From positions 402,001-466,000 of the forward strand of contig CP076355.1 in NCBI GenBank assembly GCA_018798825.1: DNA of 64,000 nucleotides. Reading direction: 5' to 3'. Every line of letters starts with the position of its first letter. The stretch's first letter is position 1. The notes under the pieces are model-generated. The model was not told where the DNA came from, did not search any database, and saw only the letters and a list, made by a program, of their open reading frames with translations. Positions 8,453-16,692 of the stretch are shown here, one piece after another. Both the position numbers and the translations under genes were made by a program. The stretch comes from Ochrobactrum sp. BTU1 (lineage in GTDB: Bacteria > Pseudomonadota > Alphaproteobacteria > Rhizobiales > Rhizobiaceae).

Positions 8453-9520
8453 TTAACTGTATCGATAAGGCGCACCCGCATTGCGCATGGTTTCCTGATA
8501 CTTCTTCAGGATTGCGACCACTTTGGCATTGCGTTCGCTCTGCTTGGCAACATCGTCCCAGAACTCAAGCGCGGCGTCTTCAATCTGCTTCCATTCGGAT
8601 TCTGGAATGGTGGTGAGTTCGAGTTTGCCGCCGGTGGTGCGATAATGCGCTTCACCCCACCAGTACCAATGTTGTCGATGATAGTGCGAGGAATCCATCG
8701 CTAGTCGGAACAGCGTTTTGAGATGGTCTGGTACTGCCTCCCATTTTTCAGTATTCGCGAAATAAGAGCCAGCCCATGCACCATTGATGTTGTTGGTAAG
8801 GTAGTATTTGTTGATGTCGGCCCAGCCGACAGTATAAGCCTCGGTTGCGCCGCACCAGGCAACGCCGTCGAGTTCGCCGGTCTGAATGGCGACCTCGATG
8901 TCTTCCCACGGTAGCGTCACAGGTACGACGCCAAACTTTGTGAGGAAGCGTCCGCCCGTCGGGAAGGTGAAGACGCGCAACCCCTGAAGGTCGGCAACGC
9001 TGCGGATGGGCTTGGTGGTAACGAAGTTACATGGGTCCCACGAACCAGCACTCAGCCATGTGACGCCCGGAATTTCCTTATAGGCTTCTTCCCAGATTTC
9101 ATTGAGCCCATACCAGTTAAACAGTGCTGGCACATCGAGACTGTAGCGGGACGCGAATGGGAAATAAGCCCCGAAAACGGCAACATCGACAGGTGATGCC
9201 ATGGAGTCATCATCGCTCTGTGCCGCATCAATTGTACCTGACTGCACAGCACGGAAAAGTTCGCCCTGCGGCACAAGCTGATCAGCAGTATAAAGTTCGA
9301 TCACCATTTCGCCGTTTGCAGCCTTATTAAAAGCATCGATCGACGGCTTGATAACGTGTTCTGCGAGTGCTGGACCGGCATAGGTCTGCAGCCGCCATTT
9401 AATGGGGCTTTGTGCCCGCACATAAGGTGTAGCCAGTGTGGTGGCGCCTAACGCCCCCACGGTTGTCAGCCCCGCTCTTTTGAGAAAGTCACGTTTATTA
9501 AGCTTGTTATTCTCGCTCAT
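8453..9520 (-). CDS. dctP: TRAP transporter solute-binding protein, DctP family
   Basis: 355 residues from the ATG at 9520. That start is chosen because GGGAGA stands six bases upstream; the frame is open further back but without family similarity. The N terminus MSENNKLNKRDFLKRAG carries a Lys-Arg version of the twin-arginine motif (KRDFLK), then a hydrophobic stretch and a likely AxA-type cleavage at VRAQ. Periplasmic, it binds an organic acid or zwitterion and delivers it to DctQM. Family features: TADQLVPQGELFRAVQSGTIDAAQ, the central TFPTGGRFL, and an Arg-containing LQGLRVF. Genes for both membrane subunits follow upstream on the same strand. The ligand is unknown. Confidence 0.93.
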   Translation of the reverse strand: MSENNKLNKRDFLKRAGLTTVGALGATTLATPYVRAQSPIKWRLQTYAGPALAEHVIKPSIDAFNKAANGEMVIELYTADQLVPQGELFRAVQSGTIDAAQSDDDSMASPVDVAVFGAYFPFASRYSLDVPALFNWYGLNEIWEEAYKEIPGVTWLSAGSWDPCNFVTTKPIRSVADLQGLRVFTFPTGGRFLTKFGVVPVTLPWEDIEVAIQTGELDGVAWCGATEAYTVGWADINKYYLTNNINGAWAGSYFANTEKWEAVPDHLKTLFRLAMDSSHYHRQHWYWWGEAHYRTTGGKLELTTIPESEWKQIEDAALEFWDDVAKQSERNAKVVAILKKYQETMRNAGAPYRYS

Positions 9521-9623
9521 GCCCATTCTCCCAATTGTTGTTTGATGTTCCCTTTGTTGCTGCTGGTCTGGCCGCTTTTCGGCTCTTTTGACCATTCTTA
9601 TGCGTGTTCCTCCGTAATTGTTT

Positions 9624-10949
9624 TCATCGGCCCATGTACCAGTTCGGCAGCCACATCGCGATCTCAGGAAAGATCATTAGAATGATAATGGTCAGCACCA
9701 TGAGAAAGAAGAATGGAACGATGGATCGATAGATATCCATCAATGTCACCTCCTTCGGCGCCAACGCTCGCATCATGAAGAGATTATATCCGAATGGCGG
9801 CGTGATATAGGCAATCTGGCAGGTGATGGTGTAGAGAATGCCAAACCATATGGGGTTGAATCCGAGGCTCTTGACCAGTGGAATATAGAGAGGCGCCACG
9901 ATCACCAACATAGCGGTGTCGTCAAGGAACATGCCCAATATGATGAAGGAAAAAAGCATCAGAATTAGAATTGTCCAAGGCGACAAATCAAAAGTTCCAA
10001 GTAAAAGCCGTTCGATTGCCTTTACTGCTCCAAGGCCGTCATAGACTGACGAGAAGCAAAGTGCAGCCAGAATGATCCAAAGGAACATACAGGTGATGGT
10101 CAGGGTGTTGCGGGTGGTGGTTTCCCACACGGCTTTTGTCAGACGCTTGGTGAACAGTGCAGCCAGAGTTGCCAGCAGAGCCCCGATGGCCGAGCTTTCC
10201 ACGAGGCTTGTGATACCCGTCAAAAACATTCCCATCATGGTACCGAAGATTACCAGCGGAAGCAGCCCCACTTGAAGTGAGGAGATTCGCTCGGCCCAGG
10301 TAATCCGCTCGAGCTCCTCCTTGGGTAGGGTTGGTCCAAGCTCGGGGTTCAAGCGGCAACGGATATAAATATAGATGGCAAAAAGTGTAGCCATCAGCAG
10401 ACCTGGACCGATGCCCGCCAGCCAGAGTTGGAGAACTGGCTGACGTGCGATCATTGCGTAAAGGACGAGAACCACACTTGGCGGAATCAGAATGCCGAGC
10501 GAACTACCAGCCTGAATAACGCCTGTCACCATGACCTTATTATAACCGCGCTTCAAAAGTTCAGGCAGGGCGACGGTTGCACCAATAGCCATCCCGGCCA
10601 CGCTCAGGCCGTTCATGCAGGAAATGATAACCATCAGGCCGATGGTGCCCAAAGCCAGACCGCCGCGAATGCCGCCGAACCACACGTGGAACATGCGGTA
10701 GAGATTGCTGGCGATACCGGATTCCGAAAGCATGTAACCCATGAAGACGAAGAACGGCACCGTGATCAGCGGATACCAGTTCAGTACCGCGAAAGTAGCA
10801 TTGTAAGGCATCTCGAAAGAGCCTTTGCCCCAGAGCAGAAGGGCCGCAATCGCGCCGACAAAACCGATGACACCGAAGACACGCTGCCCCGTCATCAGCA
10901 GCAGCATCATTGTGGCAAACATGAAAAGGGTGATGAGTTCCGAACTCAT
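9624..10949 (-). CDS. dctM: TRAP transporter large permease, DctM family
   Basis: 441 residues with about 12 hydrophobic segments, the standard length for the inner-membrane DctM subunit that moves the substrate with sodium or protons. Typical signatures are PFFVFMGYMLSESGIA near residue 60, PPSVVLVLYAMI in the middle, DDTAMLVIVAPLYIPL and the closing TPPFGYNLFMMRAL. The gene starts inside the stop of dctQ (4-base overlap) and ends about 100 bases before dctP, so Q, M and P form one operon. Confidence 0.95.
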   Translation of the reverse strand: MSSELITLFMFATMMLLLMTGQRVFGVIGFVGAIAALLLWGKGSFEMPYNATFAVLNWYPLITVPFFVFMGYMLSESGIASNLYRMFHVWFGGIRGGLALGTIGLMVIISCMNGLSVAGMAIGATVALPELLKRGYNKVMVTGVIQAGSSLGILIPPSVVLVLYAMIARQPVLQLWLAGIGPGLLMATLFAIYIYIRCRLNPELGPTLPKEELERITWAERISSLQVGLLPLVIFGTMMGMFLTGITSLVESSAIGALLATLAALFTKRLTKAVWETTTRNTLTITCMFLWIILAALCFSSVYDGLGAVKAIERLLLGTFDLSPWTILILMLFSFIILGMFLDDTAMLVIVAPLYIPLVKSLGFNPIWFGILYTITCQIAYITPPFGYNLFMMRALAPKEVTLMDIYRSIVPFFFLMVLTIIILMIFPEIAMWLPNWYMGR

Positions 10950-11497
10950 ATGTGATGTCCTTCCTCAATCGCCGATCCTGCAATTGTATTGATTGGCTTT
11001 CCGCGTAACGACGCCCAATCCTTGAAGAAGTTCGAGATACATTGCAGAAGGAGGAGGAAGATACCGACCGTCATGATGAGTTTAATTGGCCAGAGCACTG
11101 GTGCCCATGCCGTATAATTTTTCTGGCTGTAGGTGATTGCGTAATTGGTTGATGAAATCCCACCCATCACCATCACGCCGAGATAGAAGATGATGAAGAG
11201 AATGGTGATCATGTCTGTGATAGCTTTTTTGCGCGGTGTGAGGCGATCAAAGAACAGATCCATCCGCACATGCGCGCCCTGTTGCATGGCGTAAGCGCCG
11301 CCCAGCAGATAATAGGCTGAAAGCAGAAACTGGGACATTTCGAGCACCCAGTTGACCGGTACGCCCAAAACAACACGCGAGAAGGTCGAATAAAGAAGAC
11401 ATGCGCCGAGCACGAAGAACAGATACATCGCAAAACGCCCGACATAGTAGTTCAGTGCATCAACATATTTGACGAACAGTCTGATTGGCTTGGGCAT
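10946..11497 (-). CDS. dctQ: TRAP transporter small permease, DctQ family
   Basis: 183 residues from the ATG at 11497, which has AGGAG seven bases upstream; the frame stays open for another 51 codons without family similarity. Four membrane helices are predicted. DctQ motifs: LEMSQFLLSAYYLLGGAYAM and GAHVRMDLFFDRL, the conserved cytoplasmic loop. It pairs with the DctM subunit, overlapping it by four bases. The N-formylglutamate amidohydrolase-like gene stops only 11 bases upstream, so the amidohydrolase probably leads the same transcript. Confidence 0.93.
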   Translation of the reverse strand: MPKPIRLFVKYVDALNYYVGRFAMYLFFVLGACLLYSTFSRVVLGVPVNWVLEMSQFLLSAYYLLGGAYAMQQGAHVRMDLFFDRLTPRKKAITDMITILFIIFYLGVMVMGGISSTNYAITYSQKNYTAWAPVLWPIKLIMTVGIFLLLLQCISNFFKDWASLRGKPINTIAGSAIEEGHHI

Positions 11498-11508
11498 TTC
11501 CCGCTCCT

Positions 11509-12309
11509 TCAGGCTTTCGATCCGCTGAGTTGAGTTTGAGAGGCAAGATCGTTTCCGATTGCCGCGAAAATTGTAATTAGCCGTTCTGCCCATTGCGCTT
11601 GTGTTTCTGCACCCGCAATTTCGTTGTTGCGCAGTTCGATCATCACGCAAGGCGTGTTGCGTGGGCGCGCGTGGCGTTCCAGCGTGTAATAGACCCGGTC
11701 GGCGGGCGAGTAAGGCTCGTTGATGCCGACATTCAGGTTCTTGTCTTGCGCAAGCGCTGCAATCAGCGGCTTTGCAATGCGATCATCCTCATCATGGATG
11801 ATTCCGATCTGCCACGGCCGTGAGACACTACGATAAACCGGCGTGAACGAATGGATGGTGACGATCCAGGACGGCAATCCACGCTTTGCGCGTTCCGCGA
11901 TAACTTCTTCGACGCGCGTATGAAAAGGCCGGTGCGAAAGGTCGATCCGTGCAGTGCGTTCAATCGAGCTCAGGTCATGATTGCCGGGGATGAGAGTGGT
12001 TTCGCTGATCTCCGGTATCAGGTCAGTTGCGTGGAGTGGCCGATTGCAATCAATCAGCAAACGAGACAGCCCGGACTCCACCAGAGGCGCGTTCAAACCT
12101 GCACTCAGCCGACGCGCAACCTCAACTGCGCCTGGATCCCAGGCGATGTGCGCTTTCAGTGCTTCAGCATCTAAACCAAGGCTGTTGAAGCGTTCCGGAA
12201 TCAAGTTTGAAGCATGTTCGCAGACTAACAGCCAAGGGCTGTTGCCGTTCCCATTTACGACAATAACAGGCGCGCACGAAGCCGTGCGATCTTCTCGCTC
12301 GTCCGTCAT
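11509..12309 (-). CDS. N-formylglutamate amidohydrolase-family protein
   Basis: 266 residues. The family hydrolyses N-formylglutamate or related N-acyl/amide bonds of glutamate with a metal centre. Visible: LLVCEHASNLIPERFN with the first His, WDPGAVEVARRLS, DCNRPLHATDLIPE, TIHSFTPVYR with a metal-binding His, and NEPYSPADRVYYTLERHA. It heads the minus-strand TRAP and gamma-glutamyl operon and faces an RpiR-type regulator. No hut genes are nearby, so histidine degradation is unlikely; cleaving a gamma-glutamyl product of the nearby ligase is an attractive but unproven role. Confidence 0.9.
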   Translation of the reverse strand: MTDEREDRTASCAPVIVVNGNGNSPWLLVCEHASNLIPERFNSLGLDAEALKAHIAWDPGAVEVARRLSAGLNAPLVESGLSRLLIDCNRPLHATDLIPEISETTLIPGNHDLSSIERTARIDLSHRPFHTRVEEVIAERAKRGLPSWIVTIHSFTPVYRSVSRPWQIGIIHDEDDRIAKPLIAALAQDKNLNVGINEPYSPADRVYYTLERHARPRNTPCVMIELRNNEIAGAETQAQWAERLITIFAAIGNDLASQTQLSGSKA

Positions 12310-12434
12310 TCTGTTTGTTCCCCGCGCTGTAACTTATGTTACGTTTTTTCAGATTATGCGCTATTGCGGATTATTTGATACGGCCTATGATAATTTGTCA
12401 AACACAATTTCGCCCAAATTTAAAAAGGGCAGGC
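12310..12434. promoter_or_regulatory. Divergent control region, amidohydrolase/TRAP operon versus RpiR gene
   Basis: A 125-base AT-rich gap between divergent start codons (taking TTG 12435 for the regulator). It must carry the promoters of both units. No clear inverted repeat or strong -35/-10 pair could be fixed by eye. Autoregulation by the RpiR protein is inferred from the arrangement only. Confidence 0.45.
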
Positions 12435-13280
12435 TTGAATGGAAACAGCGTGCAGACGAGTGCCACAGTCGCTGAACTGATCAATGAACGGATCGATGCA
12501 ATGCCTGCGGGAGAGCGAAGCGCTGCGCAGACGCTGATCGCGAATTATCCTATGTTGGGTTTGAAAACGGTCGCTGAATTCTCCGCACAGGCCGGGGTCA
12601 GTTCGCCGACAATCCTGCGTTTCGTCAATCGCCTGGGTTTCCAGAATTATCCTGATTTTCAGGCTCGTTTGCAGGATGAGCTTGCTGCCCAATTACAGTC
12701 TCCGCATCATCGCAATGCGCGGCCGGACAAAGAGCAGGACAAGGCCTATCCGGCTGTCGAGCATACGCTTGAGAATATCCGCGAAAGCTTCCGGCATTTG
12801 GGCGAGAAGCAACTTAAACAGGCAGTTGCTGCTCTTTGTAACTCCAAGGGCAATGTTTACCTGATCGGCGGACGTTTCACCGACCCTATCGCGCAATATA
12901 TGGCAGCGCATATGACCATTATCCGGCCTAATGTTTTTCATCTTGGCGGGCAGGAAAGTGTATGGCGGGATCGTCTGCTTGATATGGGCAAGCGTGATGT
13001 GCTCGTGGTGTTTGATATTCGCCGTTATCAGGACAGTCTTCTGAGGCTGGCGGAGAAGGCGCGAGGGCGCGGGGTGGAAGTTATCCTTGTGACTGACCAG
13101 TGGCTTTCGCCGATCGCGCGGGTATCGCGTCATGTTCTTGCAGGCCGCATAGCGGTGCCGTCTGCATGGGACTCATCGGCGGCACTTTTCGTGCTGGCTG
13201 AAACAATCATTCGTGAAATGACGCGCGTTCTTGAAAAAGACAGTGCGGCCCGTATCGCTGAACTCGAAGCATTACGCTGA
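12435..13280 (+). CDS. MurR/RpiR-family transcriptional regulator
   Basis: About 281 residues from the TTG at 12435; GTG at 12450 is an equal alternative, and a longer frame from 12336 runs through AT-rich sequence that looks like promoter. The N-terminal HTH_6 domain has TVAEFSAQAGVSSPTILRFVNRLGF. The C-terminal SIS domain starts near GNVYLIGGRFTDPIAQYMA and normally binds a phosphosugar or similar effector. It is divergent from the amidohydrolase-TRAP-dehydrogenase run and most likely controls it. RpiR regulators beside amine or amino acid catabolism are known as well as sugar ones, so the effector is open. Confidence 0.9.
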   Translation: MNGNSVQTSATVAELINERIDAMPAGERSAAQTLIANYPMLGLKTVAEFSAQAGVSSPTILRFVNRLGFQNYPDFQARLQDELAAQLQSPHHRNARPDKEQDKAYPAVEHTLENIRESFRHLGEKQLKQAVAALCNSKGNVYLIGGRFTDPIAQYMAAHMTIIRPNVFHLGGQESVWRDRLLDMGKRDVLVVFDIRRYQDSLLRLAEKARGRGVEVILVTDQWLSPIARVSRHVLAGRIAVPSAWDSSAALFVLAETIIREMTRVLEKDSAARIAELEALR

Positions 13281-13333
13281 TTACCAGTTGAGAGCTTAAC
13301 TCGGGTATCCCTCTGAAAAATAGTCGCTTCGGC

Positions 13334-13382
13334 GCTGCGGGAACGTCGTTCCTTCGCCGCATCGTTGGTTTGCAGCTTTTTT
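13334..13382 (+). terminator. Likely terminator after the RpiR gene
   Basis: The outer arms GCTGC and GCAGC enclose a GC-rich inner hairpin (GGAAC-GTC-GTTCC), directly followed by a run of six T at 13377-13382. The folding is branched, so confidence is moderate. Confidence 0.5.
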
Positions 13383-13442
13383 AACGCGCTCAAAAGATTT
13401 TTCTCAATAGAAATGAAAGCACAAAAGCTGCTTGACTCAACT

Positions 13443-13458
13443 TATGACATAAGTCATA
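13443..13458. promoter_or_regulatory. Operator TATGAC-ATAA-GTCATA before the ABC importer
   Basis: Perfect 6-bp arms TATGAC/GTCATA around four bases. The same arms with the same spacing occur at 18420-18435, before the GntR gene of the same cluster. A TTGACT box lies at 13432-13437 and a second TATGAC at 13457-13462 could act as -10, so the palindrome sits between or over the promoter elements. A FadR/GntR-type dimer site is the natural reading, probably for the regulator at 18483. Confidence 0.7.
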
Positions 13459-13569
13459 TGACAGAGGCTGCGTTTACTCGACGAGGATCGGGGTATTCAA
13501 AAGACGCCGCGGGAGGAAAGGTCGAAGCGCAACAGGCAGCGTGCTTGGACAAAAAAGCTGGAGGAAATC

Positions 13570-14382
13570 ATGTTTACGAAACTGTTCAGGCGGTTTGCGC
13601 TTGCGGCATCTTTCGCGTCTGTTGTGTGCTTTGGTACATCATCGGCGATTGCTCAGTCTCTGTCAGATATCACTGGAAAAGGCACTGTAACGATCGGTGT
13701 ACTGACGGGCATTCCGCCCTATGATACGGTTGATGCCAGCGGCAAAACCGATGGCTTTCTCGTCGATGTAGCACGCGATGCGGCTAAGGCACTTGGCGTC
13801 AATCTCGAAGTTGTGCCGGTTAATAACGCTTCTCGTTCTGCGGCACTTGAGTCCGGACGCGTTGACTTTTTGATTGCGCAGATGACAGCGACGCCAGAAC
13901 GCGCAAAGACATTTCTCATGACCAATCCCTATGGCGCTTATGAAATGCGTTTCATTGCCGCCAAGGATTTGAAGGTCGAAACTCTGCAGGATCTGGCTGG
14001 AAAGCGCATCTCGGTGCCAAAGGGAAGTACGCAGGATGTGGCGGTCAGCGGCTATGGCATCGAAGGACTGGAAGTTGTCCGTTTTGATGACGATGCGCTA
14101 GCAATGCAAGCCCTGATTTCAGGCCAAGTCGATGCGACAGCGGCGGTGGCAACAGTTGCAGAAGACATCATAAAAAAGCGCAACCTCACCAATCTGGAGA
14201 TCAAGAAAGACGTTCCGATCTTTACGCTCTATTGGTCGATGGCTACCCGTAAAGGCTCGACAGAGCTGCATCAGTGGCTGAACAACTTCATCTATTATCA
14301 GGAAGTGACCGGTCGCCTGAATGAACTCCACGAGAAGTGGATCGGCGGACCTATTCCTGGTGGAAAACTCCCGACGTTCTAA
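13570..14382 (+). CDS. ABC transporter substrate-binding protein, family 3 (polar amino acid type)
   Basis: 270 residues with a Sec signal peptide (MFTKLFRRFALAASF..., cleavage near AIA-Q at 28). Periplasmic. The SBP_bac_3 fold is shown by GVLTGIPPYDTVDASGKTDG, the ligand-binding stretch LESGRVDFLIAQMTATPERAKTF, and LAGKRISVPKGSTQD. It is followed by two permeases and an ATPase. Although the importer is of the polar amino acid type, the genes after it encode sugar and sugar-acid enzymes, so the ligand may be a small acid. The promoter region holds the TATGAC-N4-GTCATA operator. The start has GGAGGAAATC just upstream. Confidence 0.94.
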   Translation: MFTKLFRRFALAASFASVVCFGTSSAIAQSLSDITGKGTVTIGVLTGIPPYDTVDASGKTDGFLVDVARDAAKALGVNLEVVPVNNASRSAALESGRVDFLIAQMTATPERAKTFLMTNPYGAYEMRFIAAKDLKVETLQDLAGKRISVPKGSTQDVAVSGYGIEGLEVVRFDDDALAMQALISGQVDATAAVATVAEDIIKKRNLTNLEIKKDVPIFTLYWSMATRKGSTELHQWLNNFIYYQEVTGRLNELHEKWIGGPIPGGKLPTF

Positions 14383-14402
14383 GCCTTTTTTGTCTGATCG
14401 GC

Positions 14403-14426
14403 GTCGCATGCCGCAATGTATGCGAC
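14403..14426 (+). other. Intercistronic stem-loop between binding protein and permease genes
   Basis: Perfect 7-bp arms GTCGCAT and ATGCGAC with a 10-base loop, 20 bases past the binding-protein stop. No T-run follows. Such hairpins often protect or limit the upstream message so that the binding protein is made in excess over the permease; that role is inference here. Confidence 0.5.
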
Positions 14427-14556
14427 TGCCTGTTCCTTCATGCCGTGTTCTTTGTGCAAGGCCCTGCCCGATGAAAGAATATGCATAAAAGTTAAAGTGT
14501 TACGGCATCTCGCAACCCCGCTTCTGCGCCGCTGTTAACTCTGAAAGATCAACACA

Positions 14557-15276
14557 ATGGCCTATGAAATGGACTTCGCTCCGGTCCTAGCCCGAGCACC
14601 CGAGCTTGTAACCGGAACAATCAACACGATAATCCTGTCAGCAGAGGCAATTGCCATCGGCCTTACGATTGGTCTTGCTGTGGCCCTGCTGCGCTTTGAT
14701 GGCCCACGCTGGGGCAGGAAAATCGGCGCGGTCTATGTTGAAGCATTCCGCAATACACCGCTTCTGGTGCAACTCTTTCTGATCTACTTCGGCTTGCCTT
14801 ACACAGGGATCAAGCTGGACGCCAATCAGGCGGCGATATTCGCTGTTTCACTTAATCTTGGAGCCTATTCGGCAGAGATATTTCGCGCAGGTCTGATCGC
14901 CATTCCCAAGACCCAGATTCAGGCTGGTCTGGCACTTGGCCTGTCTCAGTTTCAGGTCATGCGCTACGTGGTTTTGGTTCCTGCGCTTCGCATCATCTAT
15001 CCGGCATTGACCGGCCAGCTGACGCTGACCTTGCTTGGCACTTCGATTGTGTCGGCGGTTTCGGCAAAGGAGCTGACCATGGCAGCAGGAACGATCGAGT
15101 CACAGACGTTCAGGAGCCTAGAAACCTTCTTGATCGTGGCCGCCATCTATATCTGCATCACGTTTTTCTTCCGCTTCATCTACATGCTGTTTGGTCTCTG
15201 GTTGTTCCGCCGCCGCGTGGATGTGGGCAATGAAACTGGGGCGCTGACGCTCGACGTTCAGGAGCAAAAGCCATGA
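14557..15276 (+). CDS. Amino-acid-type ABC transporter permease (first subunit)
   Basis: 239 residues, about five membrane helices. The EAFRNTPLLVQLF motif near residue 60 is typical of His/Glu/Gln/Arg/opine permeases, and the EAA-loop region appears as IPKTQIQAGLALGLSQFQVMR. It pairs with the second permease, with which it shares a 4-base ATGA overlap. It begins 174 bases after the binding-protein gene, behind a stem-loop. Confidence 0.94.
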   Translation: MAYEMDFAPVLARAPELVTGTINTIILSAEAIAIGLTIGLAVALLRFDGPRWGRKIGAVYVEAFRNTPLLVQLFLIYFGLPYTGIKLDANQAAIFAVSLNLGAYSAEIFRAGLIAIPKTQIQAGLALGLSQFQVMRYVVLVPALRIIYPALTGQLTLTLLGTSIVSAVSAKELTMAAGTIESQTFRSLETFLIVAAIYICITFFFRFIYMLFGLWLFRRRVDVGNETGALTLDVQEQKP

Positions 15277-15929
15277 TCCAGTCATTCGGATGGACAAGCA
15301 TTCAGTTTCTGATCCAGGGCCTTTGGTGGACAGTAGGTCTCTCGCTTATCACTTTCGTCTGCGGTGGCATTCTCGGATTGCTGTTTGCGCTGGGGCGCTC
15401 GCTCGGGCCGAGGTGGCTGCGCTGGATCATCATGGGCTACATTCAGCTCGTGCAGGCAACACCGCTTCTGATCCTGCTGTTCTTATCATTCTATGGTCTT
15501 AGCTTCCTTGGCTTTTACTTTCCACCGCTGGCAGCCGCAGCAATCTCGCTGACGATCTACACGACAGCGTTTCTGGCAGATATTTGGCGCGGTTGCATTG
15601 AGTCGATCCCCCGAGCTCAGTGGGAAGCTTCGGATTCGCTTGCGCTCAGTGGTACCCAAACGCTGCGCTACGTGATCCTGCCGCAAGCCTTTCGCATAGC
15701 ACTTGGTCCAACAGTCGGCTTTATGGTGCAGGTGATCAAGAATACGTCGGTGACGGCTTTGATCGGCTTTGTCGAGCTTACCCGCGCCGGACAGCTTCTC
15801 AACAATATGACCTTCCAGCCTTTCCACGTCTTCCTGACGGTCGCAGTGATGTACTTCGCCCTTTGCTACCCGTTGTCGTGGTGGAGCGAGAAATTAAAGG
15901 AGCAGAAAAATGCCAGCGCTGCGCATTGA
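15273..15929 (+). CDS. Amino-acid-type ABC transporter permease (second subunit)
   Basis: 218 residues with about five membrane helices. Family features: the QATPLLILLFLSFYG motif, the EAA loop SIPRAQWEASDSLALSGTQT and the C-terminal VIKNTSVTALIGFVELTRAG. The ATG overlaps the TGA of the previous permease, and its own end overlaps the ATPase gene by 20 bases, so translation is coupled across the three genes. It forms the membrane channel with its partner. Confidence 0.94.
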   Translation: MIQSFGWTSIQFLIQGLWWTVGLSLITFVCGGILGLLFALGRSLGPRWLRWIIMGYIQLVQATPLLILLFLSFYGLSFLGFYFPPLAAAAISLTIYTTAFLADIWRGCIESIPRAQWEASDSLALSGTQTLRYVILPQAFRIALGPTVGFMVQVIKNTSVTALIGFVELTRAGQLLNNMTFQPFHVFLTVAVMYFALCYPLSWWSEKLKEQKNASAAH

Positions 15930-16641
15930 TAACCTGCAAAAATCTTTCGGCTCTCTGCCTGTTCTAAAAGGTGTGGACCTCTCGGTTGAGCCTGGTGAAA
16001 CCGTTGCCGTTATCGGGCGGTCTGGTTCTGGCAAAAGCACGATGTTGCGCTGCATCAACGGGCTTGAGCCATTCAACTCTGGCTCAATCGAAGTGGTTGG
16101 GCATAGGCTTGATGGCACCAACAAGGGGCTACGCGATTTACGCAAGGAAGTTGGGATGGTGTTTCAGAGCTACAATCTGTTTCCCCATCTCACCGTCGCT
16201 GAAAACATCAAGCTGGCCCCGCGCCTTGTGAAGAATGTGTCCAAAGCAGAGCAGGAAAAGCTGGTGGATGAAGTGCTGTCGAAAGTAGGCTTGCTGGAAA
16301 AGAAGAATGCCTATCCAGACTCTATGTCCGGTGGCCAGCAGCAGCGTGCGGCGATTGCCAGATCGTTGGCAATGAAGCCTAAAGTCATGCTGTTTGACGA
16401 AGTCACTTCTGCACTTGATCCGGAACTGACCGGTGAGGTTCTGAAGACCATCGCTGAACTCGCCAAAACTGGCATGACCATGCTTTTGGTAACGCACGAG
16501 ATGGGTTTTGCCCGTCGTGTCGCGACCCACACCGTCTTCATGCATCAGGGAAAAGTTTGGGAGGCCGGGCTTTCCGAAGAACTTTTCGCAAATCCGAAAA
16601 CGCCGGAATTGCAGGCGTTTATTTCCTCGGATGTGAAGTGA
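15910..16641 (+). CDS. Amino-acid-type ABC transporter ATPase
   Basis: 243 residues, a GlnQ/HisP-type cytoplasmic ATPase. Walker A GRSGSGKST (36-44), signature SGGQQQRAAIARSLA, Walker B VMLFDEVTSALDP and switch His in VTHEMGFAR are all present. Walker B has Val where most relatives have Pro (DEVTSALDP), a variant seen in this subfamily. The start lies inside the preceding permease with GGAG upstream. Aldolase and SDR genes follow on the same strand after 51 bases. Confidence 0.95.
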   Translation: MPALRIDNLQKSFGSLPVLKGVDLSVEPGETVAVIGRSGSGKSTMLRCINGLEPFNSGSIEVVGHRLDGTNKGLRDLRKEVGMVFQSYNLFPHLTVAENIKLAPRLVKNVSKAEQEKLVDEVLSKVGLLEKKNAYPDSMSGGQQQRAAIARSLAMKPKVMLFDEVTSALDPELTGEVLKTIAELAKTGMTMLLVTHEMGFARRVATHTVFMHQGKVWEAGLSEELFANPKTPELQAFISSDVK

Positions 16642-16692
16642 ACCAACAATCATTAATTCCCCACATAACTACTGACTCAAGGAGAGAGAGCC

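Noticed and set aside
11509..12309. hutG, histidine degradation
   Set aside because: No hutH, hutU, hutI or hutF gene is present and the context is amine/aldehyde metabolism.
12336..12434. Longer RpiR start at 12336
   Set aside because: The first 33 codons are AT-rich, carry no similarity to the family and coincide with the divergent promoter region.
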